A program made the position numbers and the translations under genes. Positions 1 to 8,417 of a DNA stretch of 64,000 nucleotides are shown in pieces. Source of the stretch: Pontibacter rufus (GTDB lineage Bacteria; Bacteroidota; Bacteroidia; Cytophagales; Hymenobacteraceae); contig NZ_JADQDR010000002.1 in the NCBI RefSeq assembly GCF_015694705.1, positions 124,001 through 188,000 on the forward strand. Reading direction: 5' to 3'. The notes under the pieces are model-generated. The model did no database searches and was not told the origin of the DNA. It saw only the letters and a program-made list of their open reading frames with translations. Numbering within the stretch: the first letter of the stretch is position 1; each line of letters opens with the position of its first letter.

Positions 1-1
1 T

Positions 2-907
2 GCCCGCCCTAAAGCCATCCTGCTCACCCATGGCCACTTCGACCATATCGGATCATTGCGGGAACTGGCCACCGAATGGCAGGTACCGGTATACGCACAC
101 CCGCTGGAGTTCCCATACCTGACGGGAAAATCCAGCTACCCGCCACCCGACCCCAGCGTAGGCGGCGGCGCCATGGCCTACATGGCTTTTATGTACCCCA
201 AAAAACCGATAGACATAAGCAGCAACCTGGAACTGCTGCCTGCCGATGGCAGCGTGCCCGGCCTGCCCGGCTGGCGCTGGCTGCACACCCCGGGGCATAC
301 CGCCGGGCACGTTTCTTTTTTCCGGGAGAGCGACCGCACCCTGGTGGCAGGGGATGCTTTTATCACGCGTGATGGCGAGTCGGGGATGGCCGTACTGACG
401 CAAAAGCGCAAAGTGCATGGCCCGCCGGCTTATTATACTTCCGATTGGGGCGCAGCGCAACATTCCGTAGAAAAACTGGCCAACCTGAACCCTGACATTG
501 CCGCCACCGGCCACGGGCTGCCCATGAAAGGCAAAGAGCTGCAGTGGCAACTGGACCAGCTGGTAAAAGATTTCTGGATAGAAGCCGTTCCGGAACGTGG
601 GCGCTATGTGCACACCCCCGCCATTACCGACGAGCAGGGCGTGGTGTCGGTGCCGCCGCCCGTAAGCAGCCCCGTGCCTAAAGTGCTGGCTGCCGCCGGT
701 GCTGTGGCGCTGGCAGGCATTGTGTTTGCCGCACTCAAAAGCCGCAGGCCGCAAAAGCGTTACCCCACAGGCGGCGCTTTCAACGAAAGAAAAGCCCGGC
801 CACTGCAGCACCGCCCTTTCTCGCACAACCGTGTAGCGCCCGGCTTTCCGCCCGGCATCGACCCCGATCACGACAACCCCATTGAACATACCAATAATTA
901 TCCTTAA
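2..907 (+). CDS. MBL-fold metallo-hydrolase, 5' truncated by window edge
   Basis: The reading frame is already open at base 2, so the N-terminus lies outside the window. The visible part begins just before the metal-binding motif H-G-H-F-D-H (bases about 29-46). Further metal-ligand segments typical of metallo-beta-lactamase-fold hydrolases follow: TPGHTAGH, GDAF and a late TGHG. This fold hydrolyses esters, thioesters or phosphodiesters using bound zinc or iron; the substrate cannot be told from sequence. After the catalytic domain comes one hydrophobic segment (AAAGAVALAGIVFAAL), then a basic, proline-rich tail of about 55 residues, so the protein may be anchored to the inner membrane by its C-terminus. 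An internal ATG at 56 exists, but starting there would delete the metal motif. Confidence 0.85.
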   Translation, partial: ARPKAILLTHGHFDHIGSLRELATEWQVPVYAHPLEFPYLTGKSSYPPPDPSVGGGAMAYMAFMYPKKPIDISSNLELLPADGSVPGLPGWRWLHTPGHTAGHVSFFRESDRTLVAGDAFITRDGESGMAVLTQKRKVHGPPAYYTSDWGAAQHSVEKLANLNPDIAATGHGLPMKGKELQWQLDQLVKDFWIEAVPERGRYVHTPAITDEQGVVSVPPPVSSPVPKVLAAAGAVALAGIVFAALKSRRPQKRYPTGGAFNERKARPLQHRPFSHNRVAPGFPPGIDPDHDNPIEHTNNYP

Positions 908-953
908 ACTATAAGAGCCGGAAACAGTGGTCTGTTTCCGGCTCTTATAGTTT
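906..953. terminator. Bidirectional hairpin terminator
   Basis: A perfect 22-bp inverted repeat (arms 906-927 and 932-953, loop TGGT) starts inside the stop codon of the upstream hydrolase. The arms end in A-rich and T-rich tracts, so it can end transcription from the left and from the convergent small gene on the right. Confidence 0.8.
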
Positions 954-980
954 AATAAACGGCTGTTACGTAAGCTAACG

Positions 981-1169
981 CTAATCTTTCTTGTGGTTGG
1001 CCCTGCCGGAGCCACTCTTTTTCCCGCCGCCATCCTGCTTGTTTACGGTGGCCCAGGCACGTTTCTCTGCTTCCTCTTTGCTCACACCGCGATCTTCGTA
1101 GCCTTCTTCGATGTGTTCTGCTTTGCGTTTCTGTATGTCGGTATAAGCCGATTTATCTCCCTGTGGCAT
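981..1169 (-). CDS. Small basic conserved protein (62 aa), 'plasmid stabilization'-like
   Basis: A 62-residue, highly charged protein with no membrane segment or signal peptide. It starts MPQGDKSAYT, has a central helix-forming segment (KRKAEHIEEGYEDRGVSKEE) followed by A-E-K-R-A-W-A-T-V-N-K, and ends in a glycine/serine/lysine-rich tail (QDGGGKKSGSGR). Small proteins of this type are widespread in bacteria and are often annotated as plasmid stabilization or stress-related proteins, but no plasmid role is established for it here. It stands alone, convergent with the upstream hydrolase and sharing its hairpin terminator. The family is recognised by its pattern, the function is unknown. Confidence 0.7.
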   Translation of the reverse strand: MPQGDKSAYTDIQKRKAEHIEEGYEDRGVSKEEAEKRAWATVNKQDGGGKKSGSGRANHKKD

Positions 1170-1299
1170 TTTTCCTCCTTTTTGATTAATTCAATTATCA
1201 GTGCAATTACCTTATCCGGCAGCTGTTCTATGTGTTGCCGGTTAGTTTTACGCGAAAAGACTACTGGCCGGTTGGTTTTGTCCTGATATCTTCTGCCAG

Positions 1300-1330
1300 T
1301 TTGGTGCCTGTGGCAGATTTTATACTTTTG
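1300..1330 (+). promoter_or_regulatory. Promoter of the Dph6-like gene
   Basis: TTTG at 1300-1303 and TACTTTTG at 1323-1330 match the Bacteroidota consensus TTTG-N19-TAnnTTTG with exactly 19 bp between boxes. Transcription would start near 1336, about 15 nt before the ATG at 1352. This also argues against the longer open frame that begins at 1232. Confidence 0.6.
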
Positions 1331-1351
1331 TGTCTTCCAGATTCTTCTCTG

Positions 1352-2077
1352 ATGTATACAAGCGTCTTTAACTGGAGCGGTGGCAAAGATTCGGCGCTCT
1401 GTCTTTATAATGTGCTGCAGCAAAAGCATTATAGTATAAAATATTTGCTGACAACGCTAAGCGAATCTTCGCAGCGCGTAAGCATGCATGGTGTGCGGCA
1501 GGAACTGCTGGAACAACAGGCGCAAAGTATAGGCCTGCCATTAAAGCAGGTACTGCTGCCCCAGGATGCGAGTATGAGCGCCTATAACCAGCTGATGGAA
1601 AAGACAATGCGCCCGCTGCAGGAGCAAGGTATAACGCATGCCATTTTCGGAGATATCAACCTGCAGGATCTGCGGGAATACCGCGAAAAGCAACTGGCAC
1701 AGGTACATATGAAAGCTGTTTTCCCACTGTGGGGGCAGCCAACAGGCGAACTGGTACGGGAATTTATTGCACTGGGCTTTAAAGCTGTAGTAGTATGCGT
1801 AAACGGGCGCCTGCTGGATGCTTCCTTTGCCGGACGTGCCCTGGATGAAGCTTTTCTGCAGGATTTGCCGGCAGGCGTAGATCCGGCAGGCGAAAATGGC
1901 GAGTTCCATACGTTCGTGTATGATGGCCCTGTCTTTACATCACCTGTAAAATTTACGGTAGGTGAAAAAGTACACAAAACCTACGCGCCCGCTTCCGATC
2001 CCGACGACAACTGCTACGCCAAAGAAGATAAACCAGCCTTTGACACCGGCTTCTGGTTCTGCGACTTACTTCCCTGA
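1352..2077 (+). CDS. Diphthine-ammonia-ligase-like ATP pyrophosphatase (adenine nucleotide alpha-hydrolase family)
   Basis: The protein opens with the PP-loop nucleotide-binding motif NWSGGKDSALCLY (residues about 6-18) and continues with the conserved segments HGVR, IFGDI and NGEFHTFVYDGP of the Dph6/MJ0570 family. These enzymes adenylate a carboxylate and amidate it. In eukaryotes and archaea Dph6 makes diphthamide, but bacteria lack that modification, so the bacterial substrate is unknown. The open frame extends upstream to 1232, but the SGGKDS motif sits at the start of family members and a promoter box lies at 1323-1330, so I place the start at 1352. Length is about 241 residues, normal for the family. 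Confidence 0.85.
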   Translation: MYTSVFNWSGGKDSALCLYNVLQQKHYSIKYLLTTLSESSQRVSMHGVRQELLEQQAQSIGLPLKQVLLPQDASMSAYNQLMEKTMRPLQEQGITHAIFGDINLQDLREYREKQLAQVHMKAVFPLWGQPTGELVREFIALGFKAVVVCVNGRLLDASFAGRALDEAFLQDLPAGVDPAGENGEFHTFVYDGPVFTSPVKFTVGEKVHKTYAPASDPDDNCYAKEDKPAFDTGFWFCDLLP

Positions 2078-2236
2078 CTGCAATCCGTGGGAAAGACTAT
2101 CGTATAACGCCAGCGTCCTCCAAATTTATACTTGCATAAAAGCCACGTCCTTCCGCACCCGCAGGTATAAAGGCAGATGCCGGGATACAGCACGGGCAAA
2201 GTATGGTTGCCTGAACGGTTATAGAGCACAATTAAC

Positions 2237-2244
2237 TACCTTTG
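2237..2244 (+). promoter_or_regulatory. -7 promoter box of the aminotransferase gene
   Basis: TACCTTTG matches TAnnTTTG exactly. No clear TTTG box lies 19 bp upstream. The predicted transcription start (about 2250) coincides with the first ATG, so the mRNA has almost no leader. Confidence 0.45.
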
Positions 2245-2248
2245 CTTT

Positions 2249-3436
2249 ATGATTTCGATGAGGCAATTATTTCTGCAACACCAGGCGCAGACATCAGATT
2301 TTCCGCTGATGATAGAGGTAGAGAAAGCGGAAGGCGTGTACATGTATGGCCGCGAAGGCCATCGCTACCTGGATTTAATTTCGGGCATTGGTGTGAGCAA
2401 TGTAGGGCACCGCCACCCGCGCGTGGTGCAGGCCATACACGATCAGTTAGATAAATACATGCACCTGATGGTGTACGGCGAATTTGTGCAGGCGCCGCAG
2501 GCACAACTGGCGCAGGCCCTTTGCAGTACGCTGCCTCCGCGCCTCAACAATGTGTACATCGTTAACTCCGGCACCGAAGCTGTGGAAGGAGCCTTGAAAT
2601 TGGCCAAACGCTACACGGGCCGCACCGAACTGATTTCCTGTCATAACGCCTATCACGGATCTACCCAGGGTGCTTTGTCGGTAAGCGGCAGCGAGGATTT
2701 CAAAAATGCGTTCCGGCCGCTGCTGCCGGATGTCCGCGTTATCCAACACAACAGTATTGCCGAACTGGAAAGTATAACCCGTCGCACTGCTGCTGTTATC
2801 ATCGAGGCCGTGCAGGGCGAGGCGGGCGTACGCATACCCGATCAGGATTACCTGCAGCAACTGCGCCGCCGCTGCACCGAGGTGGGCGCCTTGCTGATAC
2901 TGGATGAAATACAAACCGGCTTCGGGCGCACGGGCACCTTCTGGGCTTTTGAGCAGTTCGGCATCGAGCCGGATATTTTGCTGTGTGCCAAAGGTATGGG
3001 CGGCGGTATGCCCATTGGCGCTTTTATTGCGCCACAGGAAATTATGGCTGCCTTTAAAAACGATCCGATACTGGGCCATCTGACAACTTTTGGCGGGCAC
3101 CCGGTTTCCTGCGCCGCCTCGCTGGCCACGCTGCAAGTTATACAGGATGAAAACCTGCTCGCCGGTGTAGCACAAAAGGCAATGTTGTTCAGGCAGTTGC
3201 TGGTGCATCCGCGCATCAGAAGCATCCGCAACTGCGGCCTGCTGATGGCAGCAGAATTTGAGTCGTTTGCGGTGCTGAAAGCCGTAATAGATCGCGCCAT
3301 ACTTAACGGCGTGCTCACCGACTGGTTCCTGTTCTGCGACAACTCCATGCGCATAGCACCGCCACTAACAATTTCCGAAGAACAAATCCGGGAAGCGTGC
3401 GCTATTATACTTCGCTCCATCGATGAGGTGGTTTGA
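2249..3436 (+). CDS. Class III PLP-dependent aminotransferase (acetylornithine/ornithine aminotransferase-like)
   Basis: A 395-residue cytoplasmic fold-type I aminotransferase. Visible family marks are the substrate/PLP segment NSGTEAVEGALKLAKRYTGR (about residues 107-126), the LILDEIQTGFGRTG stretch that holds the PLP-binding aspartate, and CAKGMGGGMPIGA with the Schiff-base lysine. It transfers amino groups between an omega-amino donor such as ornithine or acetylornithine and 2-oxoglutarate; the exact substrate is not decidable here and no arginine-pathway genes adjoin it. Two in-frame ATGs (2249 and 2258) are possible. The promoter box at 2237-2244 would put the transcript end at about 2250, which favours either a leaderless start at 2249 or a start at 2258. 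A repeat array begins directly after the stop codon. Confidence 0.85.
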   Translation: MISMRQLFLQHQAQTSDFPLMIEVEKAEGVYMYGREGHRYLDLISGIGVSNVGHRHPRVVQAIHDQLDKYMHLMVYGEFVQAPQAQLAQALCSTLPPRLNNVYIVNSGTEAVEGALKLAKRYTGRTELISCHNAYHGSTQGALSVSGSEDFKNAFRPLLPDVRVIQHNSIAELESITRRTAAVIIEAVQGEAGVRIPDQDYLQQLRRRCTEVGALLILDEIQTGFGRTGTFWAFEQFGIEPDILLCAKGMGGGMPIGAFIAPQEIMAAFKNDPILGHLTTFGGHPVSCAASLATLQVIQDENLLAGVAQKAMLFRQLLVHPRIRSIRNCGLLMAAEFESFAVLKAVIDRAILNGVLTDWFLFCDNSMRIAPPLTISEEQIREACAIILRSIDEVV

Positions 3437-3596
3437 GTTAGAAAGTTGGAGCGTTAGAGAGTAAAGAGTTGGCCAGGAGAAAAAAAGAAGTGCCGGACTC
3501 CTACACCATAAAAGAAGATGGGCCAGTTCTACTCTCTAACTCTCTAACTCTTTAAATCTCTAACTCCTCAACTACTAAACTCTCCAACTTTTTAGC
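3437..3596. repeat. Inverted arrays of a degenerate 8-bp word
   Basis: Directly after the aminotransferase stop codon come four 8-bp units (GTTAGAAA, GTTGGAGC, GTTAGAGA, GTAAAGAG; 3437-3468). After a 64-bp core the inverse word returns as eight consecutive units at 3533-3596 (TCTCTAAC, TCTCTAAC, TCTTTAAA, TCTCTAAC, TCCTCAAC, TACTAAAC, TCTCCAAC, TTTTTAGC). The whole forms a large imperfect inverted repeat filling most of the intergenic gap. Confidence 0.75.
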
Positions 3597-3678
3597 TCAA
3601 AACACCACCCCCAGCGCCAGCAGTACGTAAAAGCCGAAGTTATACTTACTTCTGAAGTATACTTAACCCAACGGTTTT

Positions 3679-5436
3679 ATGGAAATAGCCCTTGTGCTAA
3701 CCCTGCTGGTCATAGCAGTGATTCTTTTTGCTACAGAAAAGCTGTCTGTTGAGCTGGTCACGCTTATCATGCTCATTATTCTGGCCAGTGCGCGCATCAT
3801 TACAGCTGAGGAGGCGTTTGCCGGCTTCAGCAGCGATTTTATCATTATCATTGCCTCGGTTTTTATACTAAGCGCTGCCCTGGAAGAAACCGGCATACTC
3901 GACTTTGCAGTGATCCGGCTGGCACGGCTGGCACGGCAAAGCTCCAGCCTGATGTTGCTTGTAGTAATGCTGGTAACGGGCATTGTATCGGCCTTTATGA
4001 ACAACACCACCGTAACGGCCATGTTTGTTACCCCGTTGGTGGGCCTCTCCAGGCGCATCAACCAGAGCGCTTCCAAGCTACTGATGCCGCTTGCCTATGC
4101 AGCTATACTTGGCGGCACCTGTACCCTTATCGGCACCTCCACCAACGTAGCTGTGAGCGGCTACATTGCCAAAGTGGGCCTGGCCCCTATAGGGCTTTTC
4201 GAGATTTCAGGCATTGGCTTCATCATTTTTATGGTTGGGATGCTTTACATGGTTACCATCGGCAAACGTATGCTGCCGAACCGGGATGACCAGCAACTAA
4301 CCGAAGAGTACAAATTGCAGCGGTATCTCACCGAAATTGTAGTGATGCCCGACTCGCCGCTGGTAGGGCAACTGGTGTTTGCCTCAGACCTTACTTCGCT
4401 TCATTTCCGCATGCTCAACATCATCCGCGGCAAAGAAAACTTCCTGCCTGACTTTCGTACCCGCATCAACGCAGATGATGTGCTGCTGGTGGAGGGAGAT
4501 CTGGAGAACCTGATAAAAGTAAAGGAAACGAAGGGCATCCAGATTATGGCCGACGTAATACTGGAGAAAGACCTGCAGACGGAAAACATCAAACTTGCCG
4601 AACTGCTGGTAGTGCGTCAGTCTAACCTGATTGGGCGTACCGTAAAAGAGATCAACTTCCTGCAGCGTTACGGACTGGTGGTAATCGCCATTTCGCGCCA
4701 CGGCGAAACGCTCCGTTCCAAAATTGGCAGCATACAGTTGCAGCTCGGCGACCTGCTGCTGGTGCAGGGATCGTCGGAAAGACTTGCCCAGATGCGCAAC
4801 TCCTACAATGTGGCCCTGCTGGATGAGTTTGAGCCGGTGCTGTACAAAAAGCGAAAGGGCATTATTGCCATCTCCTGTTTCGCGCTGGCCATTTTGCTGG
4901 GTACGCTGCAGGTAGTGCCCCTTTCCATTGCATTTCTGCTGGCAGCCATTTGCAGCATCCTTTTCCGCTGTATCAGCGCAGAAAAAGCTTACAGCGCTAT
5001 CGACTTTAAGTTGCTTGTGCTGATTGGCGGTATGACGGCCTTTGGAACAGCCATGGAAAATTCCGGGGCAGCCGACTTTCTGGCACACAGCATTATAAAT
5101 CTGGTTGGTGATTTCGGGAAAATAGCTGTGCTGGCCGGCTTCGTTATCCTGACAGTTGTGCTGACGCAGCCGATGTCTAATGCTGCCGCAGCGCTGGTGG
5201 TAGTGCCCGTTGCCCTGCGCGCCGCTACCGAACTCCATGCCGACCCGCGGGCTTTTGCCATTGCCATCATGCTGGCTGCTTCCGTATCGCTGGTTACGCC
5301 TTTTGAGCCTGCCTGTATCCTGGTTTACAGCCCGGGCAAGTATAAGTTCAGGGATTTCATTAAGATTGGCACTCCGCTTACGCTGCTGCTGGTAGCGGTT
5401 ATCCTGCTGCTGGTGCCTGTTTTCTGGCCTTTGTAA
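3679..5436 (+). CDS. SLC13/DASS-family permease with central TrkA-C domains
   Basis: A 585-residue inner-membrane transporter. About five hydrophobic segments occupy residues 1-200, including the family signature FMNNTTVTAMFVTPLV and GTCTLIGTSTNVAVSGY. Then a soluble region (about 215-390) holds two RCK/TrkA-C-like domains (for example VVMPDSPLVGQ and RQSNLIGRTVKEINFLQRYGLVVIAISR). A second membrane half follows (about 395-585) with TQPMSNAAAALVVVPVA and SLVTPFEPACILVYSPG. Family members carry dicarboxylates, sulfate or other anions, usually with sodium; TrkA-C domains probably bind a nucleotide or other regulatory ligand. It stands alone downstream of a repeat-filled gap, and no neighbour identifies the substrate. 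Confidence 0.85.
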   Translation: MEIALVLTLLVIAVILFATEKLSVELVTLIMLIILASARIITAEEAFAGFSSDFIIIIASVFILSAALEETGILDFAVIRLARLARQSSSLMLLVVMLVTGIVSAFMNNTTVTAMFVTPLVGLSRRINQSASKLLMPLAYAAILGGTCTLIGTSTNVAVSGYIAKVGLAPIGLFEISGIGFIIFMVGMLYMVTIGKRMLPNRDDQQLTEEYKLQRYLTEIVVMPDSPLVGQLVFASDLTSLHFRMLNIIRGKENFLPDFRTRINADDVLLVEGDLENLIKVKETKGIQIMADVILEKDLQTENIKLAELLVVRQSNLIGRTVKEINFLQRYGLVVIAISRHGETLRSKIGSIQLQLGDLLLVQGSSERLAQMRNSYNVALLDEFEPVLYKKRKGIIAISCFALAILLGTLQVVPLSIAFLLAAICSILFRCISAEKAYSAIDFKLLVLIGGMTAFGTAMENSGAADFLAHSIINLVGDFGKIAVLAGFVILTVVLTQPMSNAAAALVVVPVALRAATELHADPRAFAIAIMLAASVSLVTPFEPACILVYSPGKYKFRDFIKIGTPLTLLLVAVILLLVPVFWPL

Positions 5437-5495
5437 CAGCGCAGGCGCTATACGAGTAAGTATGATAGTATAAGCACCAATTTATACTATAAGCT

Positions 5496-6131
5496 ATGAA
5501 AATAATACTCCCTACAGGCTGGCCGCTACTGCTTTTGCTGGCGATGGCAGCCTGTTCTCCTAAAAACGAAGAAGTAACAGATGAACAAATCGAGGTAGGT
5601 GCCGACGGACAGGCGCTGGACACCATAGCAAACACAAAGAAGGACGCCCTGAAAACCGATGAGAAAACTATCTCCCCGACGCTGCCCATAGCCCAGCCGG
5701 TACTGCAACTGCTGGAACAGCGCTACCCGGGCTGGAAACAGCCGGAACTGACCGCCATGGCAGAACAAAATGCTGCTACCGGTGAACAGGGCCCTACACT
5801 GGTGCACGGTGATTTTAACGGTGACAACCGCCAGGATTATGCCCTGCAGCTACAGCAGCAGAGAAACCTGGTGATAGCAGCCGTACTGGACGCCGGAGAT
5901 GGCAGCTGGGAATTATATGAACTGAAACAGGACAAACTGCTTAACGAACAAGACAGCCTTAAAAGCAGCTATTATTTATACCTGATAGACAAAGGCGAAA
6001 TTATAGAAAATACAAGCACAGCAGGCGGCACGGCAGCGCCAAACGATGCACTTGGCGTCGGAAATGCAGCCAACCATACAGCATACCTCTACCAGAACGG
6101 GAAATTTGAACCTTACAGCCCGGCCGATTAA
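5496..6131 (+). CDS. Lipoprotein of unknown function (211 aa)
   Basis: The N-terminus is a signal peptide ending in a lipobox M-A-A-C (cysteine at residue 20), so the mature protein should be lipidated and periplasmic or outer-membrane bound. The mature part is acidic and hydrophilic. The stretch GPTLVHGDFNGDNRQDYALQL (about residues 96-116) resembles the Asp-rich loops of FG-GAP/VCBS-type repeats that bind calcium, but only one copy is seen. A short inverted repeat containing TAGTATAA/TTATACTA lies in the 60-bp gap before the gene. I do not recognise a specific family. Confidence 0.7.
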   Translation: MKIILPTGWPLLLLLAMAACSPKNEEVTDEQIEVGADGQALDTIANTKKDALKTDEKTISPTLPIAQPVLQLLEQRYPGWKQPELTAMAEQNAATGEQGPTLVHGDFNGDNRQDYALQLQQQRNLVIAAVLDAGDGSWELYELKQDKLLNEQDSLKSSYYLYLIDKGEIIENTSTAGGTAAPNDALGVGNAANHTAYLYQNGKFEPYSPAD

Positions 6132-6143
6132 GCTGAACAGAAG

Positions 6144-6160
6144 GCCGCACCGCGGCTTTT
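6144..6160 (+). terminator. Short hairpin terminator after the lipoprotein gene
   Basis: GCCGC at 6144-6148 pairs with GCGGC at 6152-6156 across a 3-nt loop and is followed by TTTT. It is short but GC-rich and lies 13 bp after the stop codon. Confidence 0.45.
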
Positions 6161-6164
6161 ACTA

Positions 6165-6500
6165 TTAGAAAGTAGTCAGGTAGTAAATAACTGCCGCCGA
6201 AAGAGCCGCGCCTGTGGTAACAAAGGTAAGTATAAGCTTGCTTAAGCGGATGGCGTACAACTTATCGGTACGCGATATAAAAACGCGGCTCTGGTGCAGG
6301 TACAGCAAAAACAGCAACACCGCTGCAATGATGCCGATACACCAGAATGCACCGAGACGCACCAGAAAAACAACCGGCAACTGCCCGTGCAGGTGAAACA
6401 TGATAGAAGTATCACGCATCAGAAACTGGGAGCCAAGTAGCAATAACAGGCACCCGTAAAAAATAAACAATACATTACTATTAGGTCTGGACCCTCTCAT
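6165..6500 (-). CDS. Small membrane protein of unknown function (111 aa)
   Basis: Three hydrophobic segments are visible: VLFIFYGCLLLLLGSQFL (about 9-26), LVRLGAFWCIGIIAAVLLFLLYL (about 46-68) and ILTFVTTGAALSAAVIYYL (about 90-108). They are separated by short basic loops, so this is a probable three-helix inner-membrane protein. It lies 9 bp downstream of the TerB-like gene on the same strand and is probably co-transcribed with it. No family recognised. Confidence 0.6.
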   Translation of the reverse strand: MRGSRPNSNVLFIFYGCLLLLLGSQFLMRDTSIMFHLHGQLPVVFLVRLGAFWCIGIIAAVLLFLLYLHQSRVFISRTDKLYAIRLSKLILTFVTTGAALSAAVIYYLTTF

Positions 6501-6509
6501 TTTTGCTGA

Positions 6510-6938
6510 TTAACTGTTAAAGAAAGACTGTGCCTCCATTTTGATATGTTCACGCGACTGGCCGTCTTTCACTCCCAATGAAATCTTTCGCACCAACACC
6601 CCGACAATAGTTTCTTTAAAGCCAAGGCGGGCCGCCATGTTAATACAGAAATCCATCTCTGTTTCATCTACAATACCATCTGCCAGCATCATTTCTACCA
6701 AATCGTAAATCTGATCAAAGCGATCAGAATCGTTCGTAGGCAGTTGCGGCTCCACTTTGCCGGCATTTGCCAGCAAATCACGCACTTCGCTGGGCCGCAT
6801 GCCGTTTTTTCTGCCAATCGACACAATAAACTGCATTTCGGATGGGTCCAGGTGACCATCAATTTTGGCGAGTGCCCCAAGGTTCGTAATATGACTTTTC
6901 AACCTTTTTATTTCATCACTCTCAAAAAAACCAAACAT
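6510..6938 (-). CDS. TerB-like helical protein (142 aa)
   Basis: A short cytoplasmic, helix-rich protein. Two acidic loop segments repeat the TerB pattern: LAKIDGHLDPSEMQFI (about 23-38) and MMLADGIVDETEMDFCI (about 88-104), the D-G-x-x-D/E pattern proposed to bind metal in TerB/DjlA-N domains. TerB-fold proteins occur in tellurite-resistance operons but more generally in membrane-linked stress complexes. No other ter gene is nearby, only a small membrane protein downstream. Assignment is to the fold, not to tellurite resistance. Confidence 0.65.
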   Translation of the reverse strand: MFGFFESDEIKRLKSHITNLGALAKIDGHLDPSEMQFIVSIGRKNGMRPSEVRDLLANAGKVEPQLPTNDSDRFDQIYDLVEMMLADGIVDETEMDFCINMAARLGFKETIVGVLVRKISLGVKDGQSREHIKMEAQSFFNS

Positions 6939-7275
6939 ACATTGCCTATCTATGTTAAAATCTATTAATTCGTAATTAAATTTGTATCGTAAGTAATTTC
7001 GCTGGCACCAAATAGCTGCAAATTTTGAAAATAATCAACAGTCATCCGGGCTACAGCAACGCTGGCAGACGGTCGCAAACACACTTATTGTGCAGTTATC
7101 ACATACGGTTTTCTATTTTTTTAGAGACATGCTAAAGCATTTTTTTTACGTTTGCCCCTGAAGCAACTAACATTCAATTAAAAATTCTGTGCTACTTGCA
7201 GGCTGGTATACCGCTAGCATAACAGCTGTCTGCCCAATTATCACAACTAAGCTAAACAAAACATAAGACACTATC
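6939..7275. other. Divergent intergenic region, TerB-like gene / pfkA
   Basis: 337 bp, AT-rich, without a convincing gene. It holds the pfkA promoter box at 7147-7154, leaving a leader of about 115 nt. I saw no strong hairpin or repeat array here. Confidence 0.5.
7147..7154 (+). promoter_or_regulatory. -7 promoter box of pfkA
   Basis: TACGTTTG matches TAnnTTTG; a T-rich tract (7111-7122) occupies the -33 region. The predicted start near 7160 leaves a leader of about 115 nt, long compared with other promoters in this window. Confidence 0.5.
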
Positions 7276-8247
7276 ATGAAAAAGATAGGTATTTTTACTT
7301 CTGGCGGCGACGCACCAGGCATGAATGCCTGCATCAGAGCTGTTGTCCGCACAGCGGTGTACCATGGATTAGAAGTATACGGTATCAAACGCGGTTACAA
7401 TGGTATGGTGAAAGGAGAGATTTCCAAATTAGAATCCTTTTCGGTGAGCAATACCATTCAGAAGGGGGGCACCATCCTCCATTCTGCGCGAAGCAAAGAG
7501 TTTATGACTGCAGAAGGACGCCAGCGCGCCTACGAGCAGCTAAAAAAATATGAAATTGATGGCCTGGTGGCTATTGGCGGCGACGGAACATTTGCCGGAG
7601 CCAATATTTTTCATGAAGAGTACGGCATTCCGATTGTAGGCGCCCCCGGTACCATAGACAACGACCTTTACGGCACTGACTATACCATTGGCTATGATAC
7701 TGCCGTGAACACTGCGCTGGATGCCATTGATAAAATCAGAGATACAGCGGACAGCCACGATCGTGTGTTCTTTATCGAGGTAATGGGCCGCGATTCGGGT
7801 TATATTGCCATCCCTTGCGCCATTGGCGGCGGGGCCGAAATCGTAATGATTCCGGAATCAGAAACAACCATAGAAAAGGTGGTGGATACGCTTCGCACCG
7901 GCTGGAGCCGTTCTAAAACATCGTTTATTGTGATAGTGGCGGAAGGCGATGTGGCCGGCCATGTAACAGAAATTGCCGGTAAGGTACAGAGCGCTTTGCC
8001 CCATATGGATGCCCGCTGCACCATTCTGGGCCACGTGCAGCGCGGGGGCGCTCCTACGGCAGCCGACCGCATGCTGGGCAGCCAGCTGGGCATAGCGTGT
8101 GTGGAAGGATTGCTGGAAGGGCGGACAAACGAAATGGCTGGCATTGCGAACCGCGAACTGGTATACACGCCATTTATAGACACCATCACTAAAATCAAGC
8201 CTATAAACCCGTACTACATCCGGATGGTAGATATTCTGTCGGTATAA
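7276..8247 (+). CDS. pfkA: ATP-dependent 6-phosphofructokinase
   Basis: A 323-residue enzyme of normal length for bacterial PfkA. It phosphorylates fructose 6-phosphate to fructose 1,6-bisphosphate in glycolysis. Visible motifs are the N-terminal nucleotide loop TSGGDAPGMN (9-18), GGDGT at 101-105, and PGTIDND with the catalytic aspartate D128. MGRDSGY and the sugar-phosphate segment LGHVQRGGAPTAADRMLG also match the family. The glycine at position 104 of the GGDG motif is the mark of ATP-using rather than pyrophosphate-using enzymes. It is monocistronic, convergent with miaA, and a heptamer repeat begins a few bases after its stop. Confidence 0.97.
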   Translation: MKKIGIFTSGGDAPGMNACIRAVVRTAVYHGLEVYGIKRGYNGMVKGEISKLESFSVSNTIQKGGTILHSARSKEFMTAEGRQRAYEQLKKYEIDGLVAIGGDGTFAGANIFHEEYGIPIVGAPGTIDNDLYGTDYTIGYDTAVNTALDAIDKIRDTADSHDRVFFIEVMGRDSGYIAIPCAIGGGAEIVMIPESETTIEKVVDTLRTGWSRSKTSFIVIVAEGDVAGHVTEIAGKVQSALPHMDARCTILGHVQRGGAPTAADRMLGSQLGIACVEGLLEGRTNEMAGIANRELVYTPFIDTITKIKPINPYYIRMVDILSV

Positions 8248-8252
8248 TTTTC

Positions 8253-8417
8253 AATCACGAATTGCGAATGGTTATACTTCCTTTGGTAGTAGCAAAAAGT
8301 GCTGCTGCTTAGAACTACGGCCGCTCTATAGCTCATACCCGCCATAGGCGAGCAAGGGCAACGGTATTACTTTTTCAAAACTACCTTTCAGATTCGTAAC
8401 TCGTAATTAATAAAATC
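8253..8417. repeat. Inverted heptamer arrays between pfkA and miaA
   Basis: Left arm: AATCACG, AATTGCG, AATGGTT (8253-8273), starting 5 bp after the pfkA stop. Right arm: AGATTCG, TAACTCG, TAATTAA, TAAAATC (8390-8417), whose complement reads AATTACG, AGTTACG, so the same word comes back inverted. The right arm contains part of the miaA stop codon and encodes the last residues of MiaA. The core (8274-8389) has no evident gene. Confidence 0.7.

Noticed and set aside
53..1033. Long minus-strand frame opposite the first hydrolase
   Set aside because: It mirrors the GC-rich hydrolase gene, has low-complexity His/Arg/Gly content and no domain; similar shadow frames oppose many genes here.
1232..1351. 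N-terminal extension of the Dph6-like protein
   Set aside because: The extension precedes the conserved PP-loop start and contains the promoter boxes at 1300-1330.
3437..3596. CRISPR array
   Set aside because: Units are 8 bp with no spacers, degenerate, inverted across the core, and no cas genes are present anywhere in the window.
6510..6938. Tellurite-resistance locus
   Set aside because: Only a TerB-like fold is present; terC, terD/E and other partners are missing.
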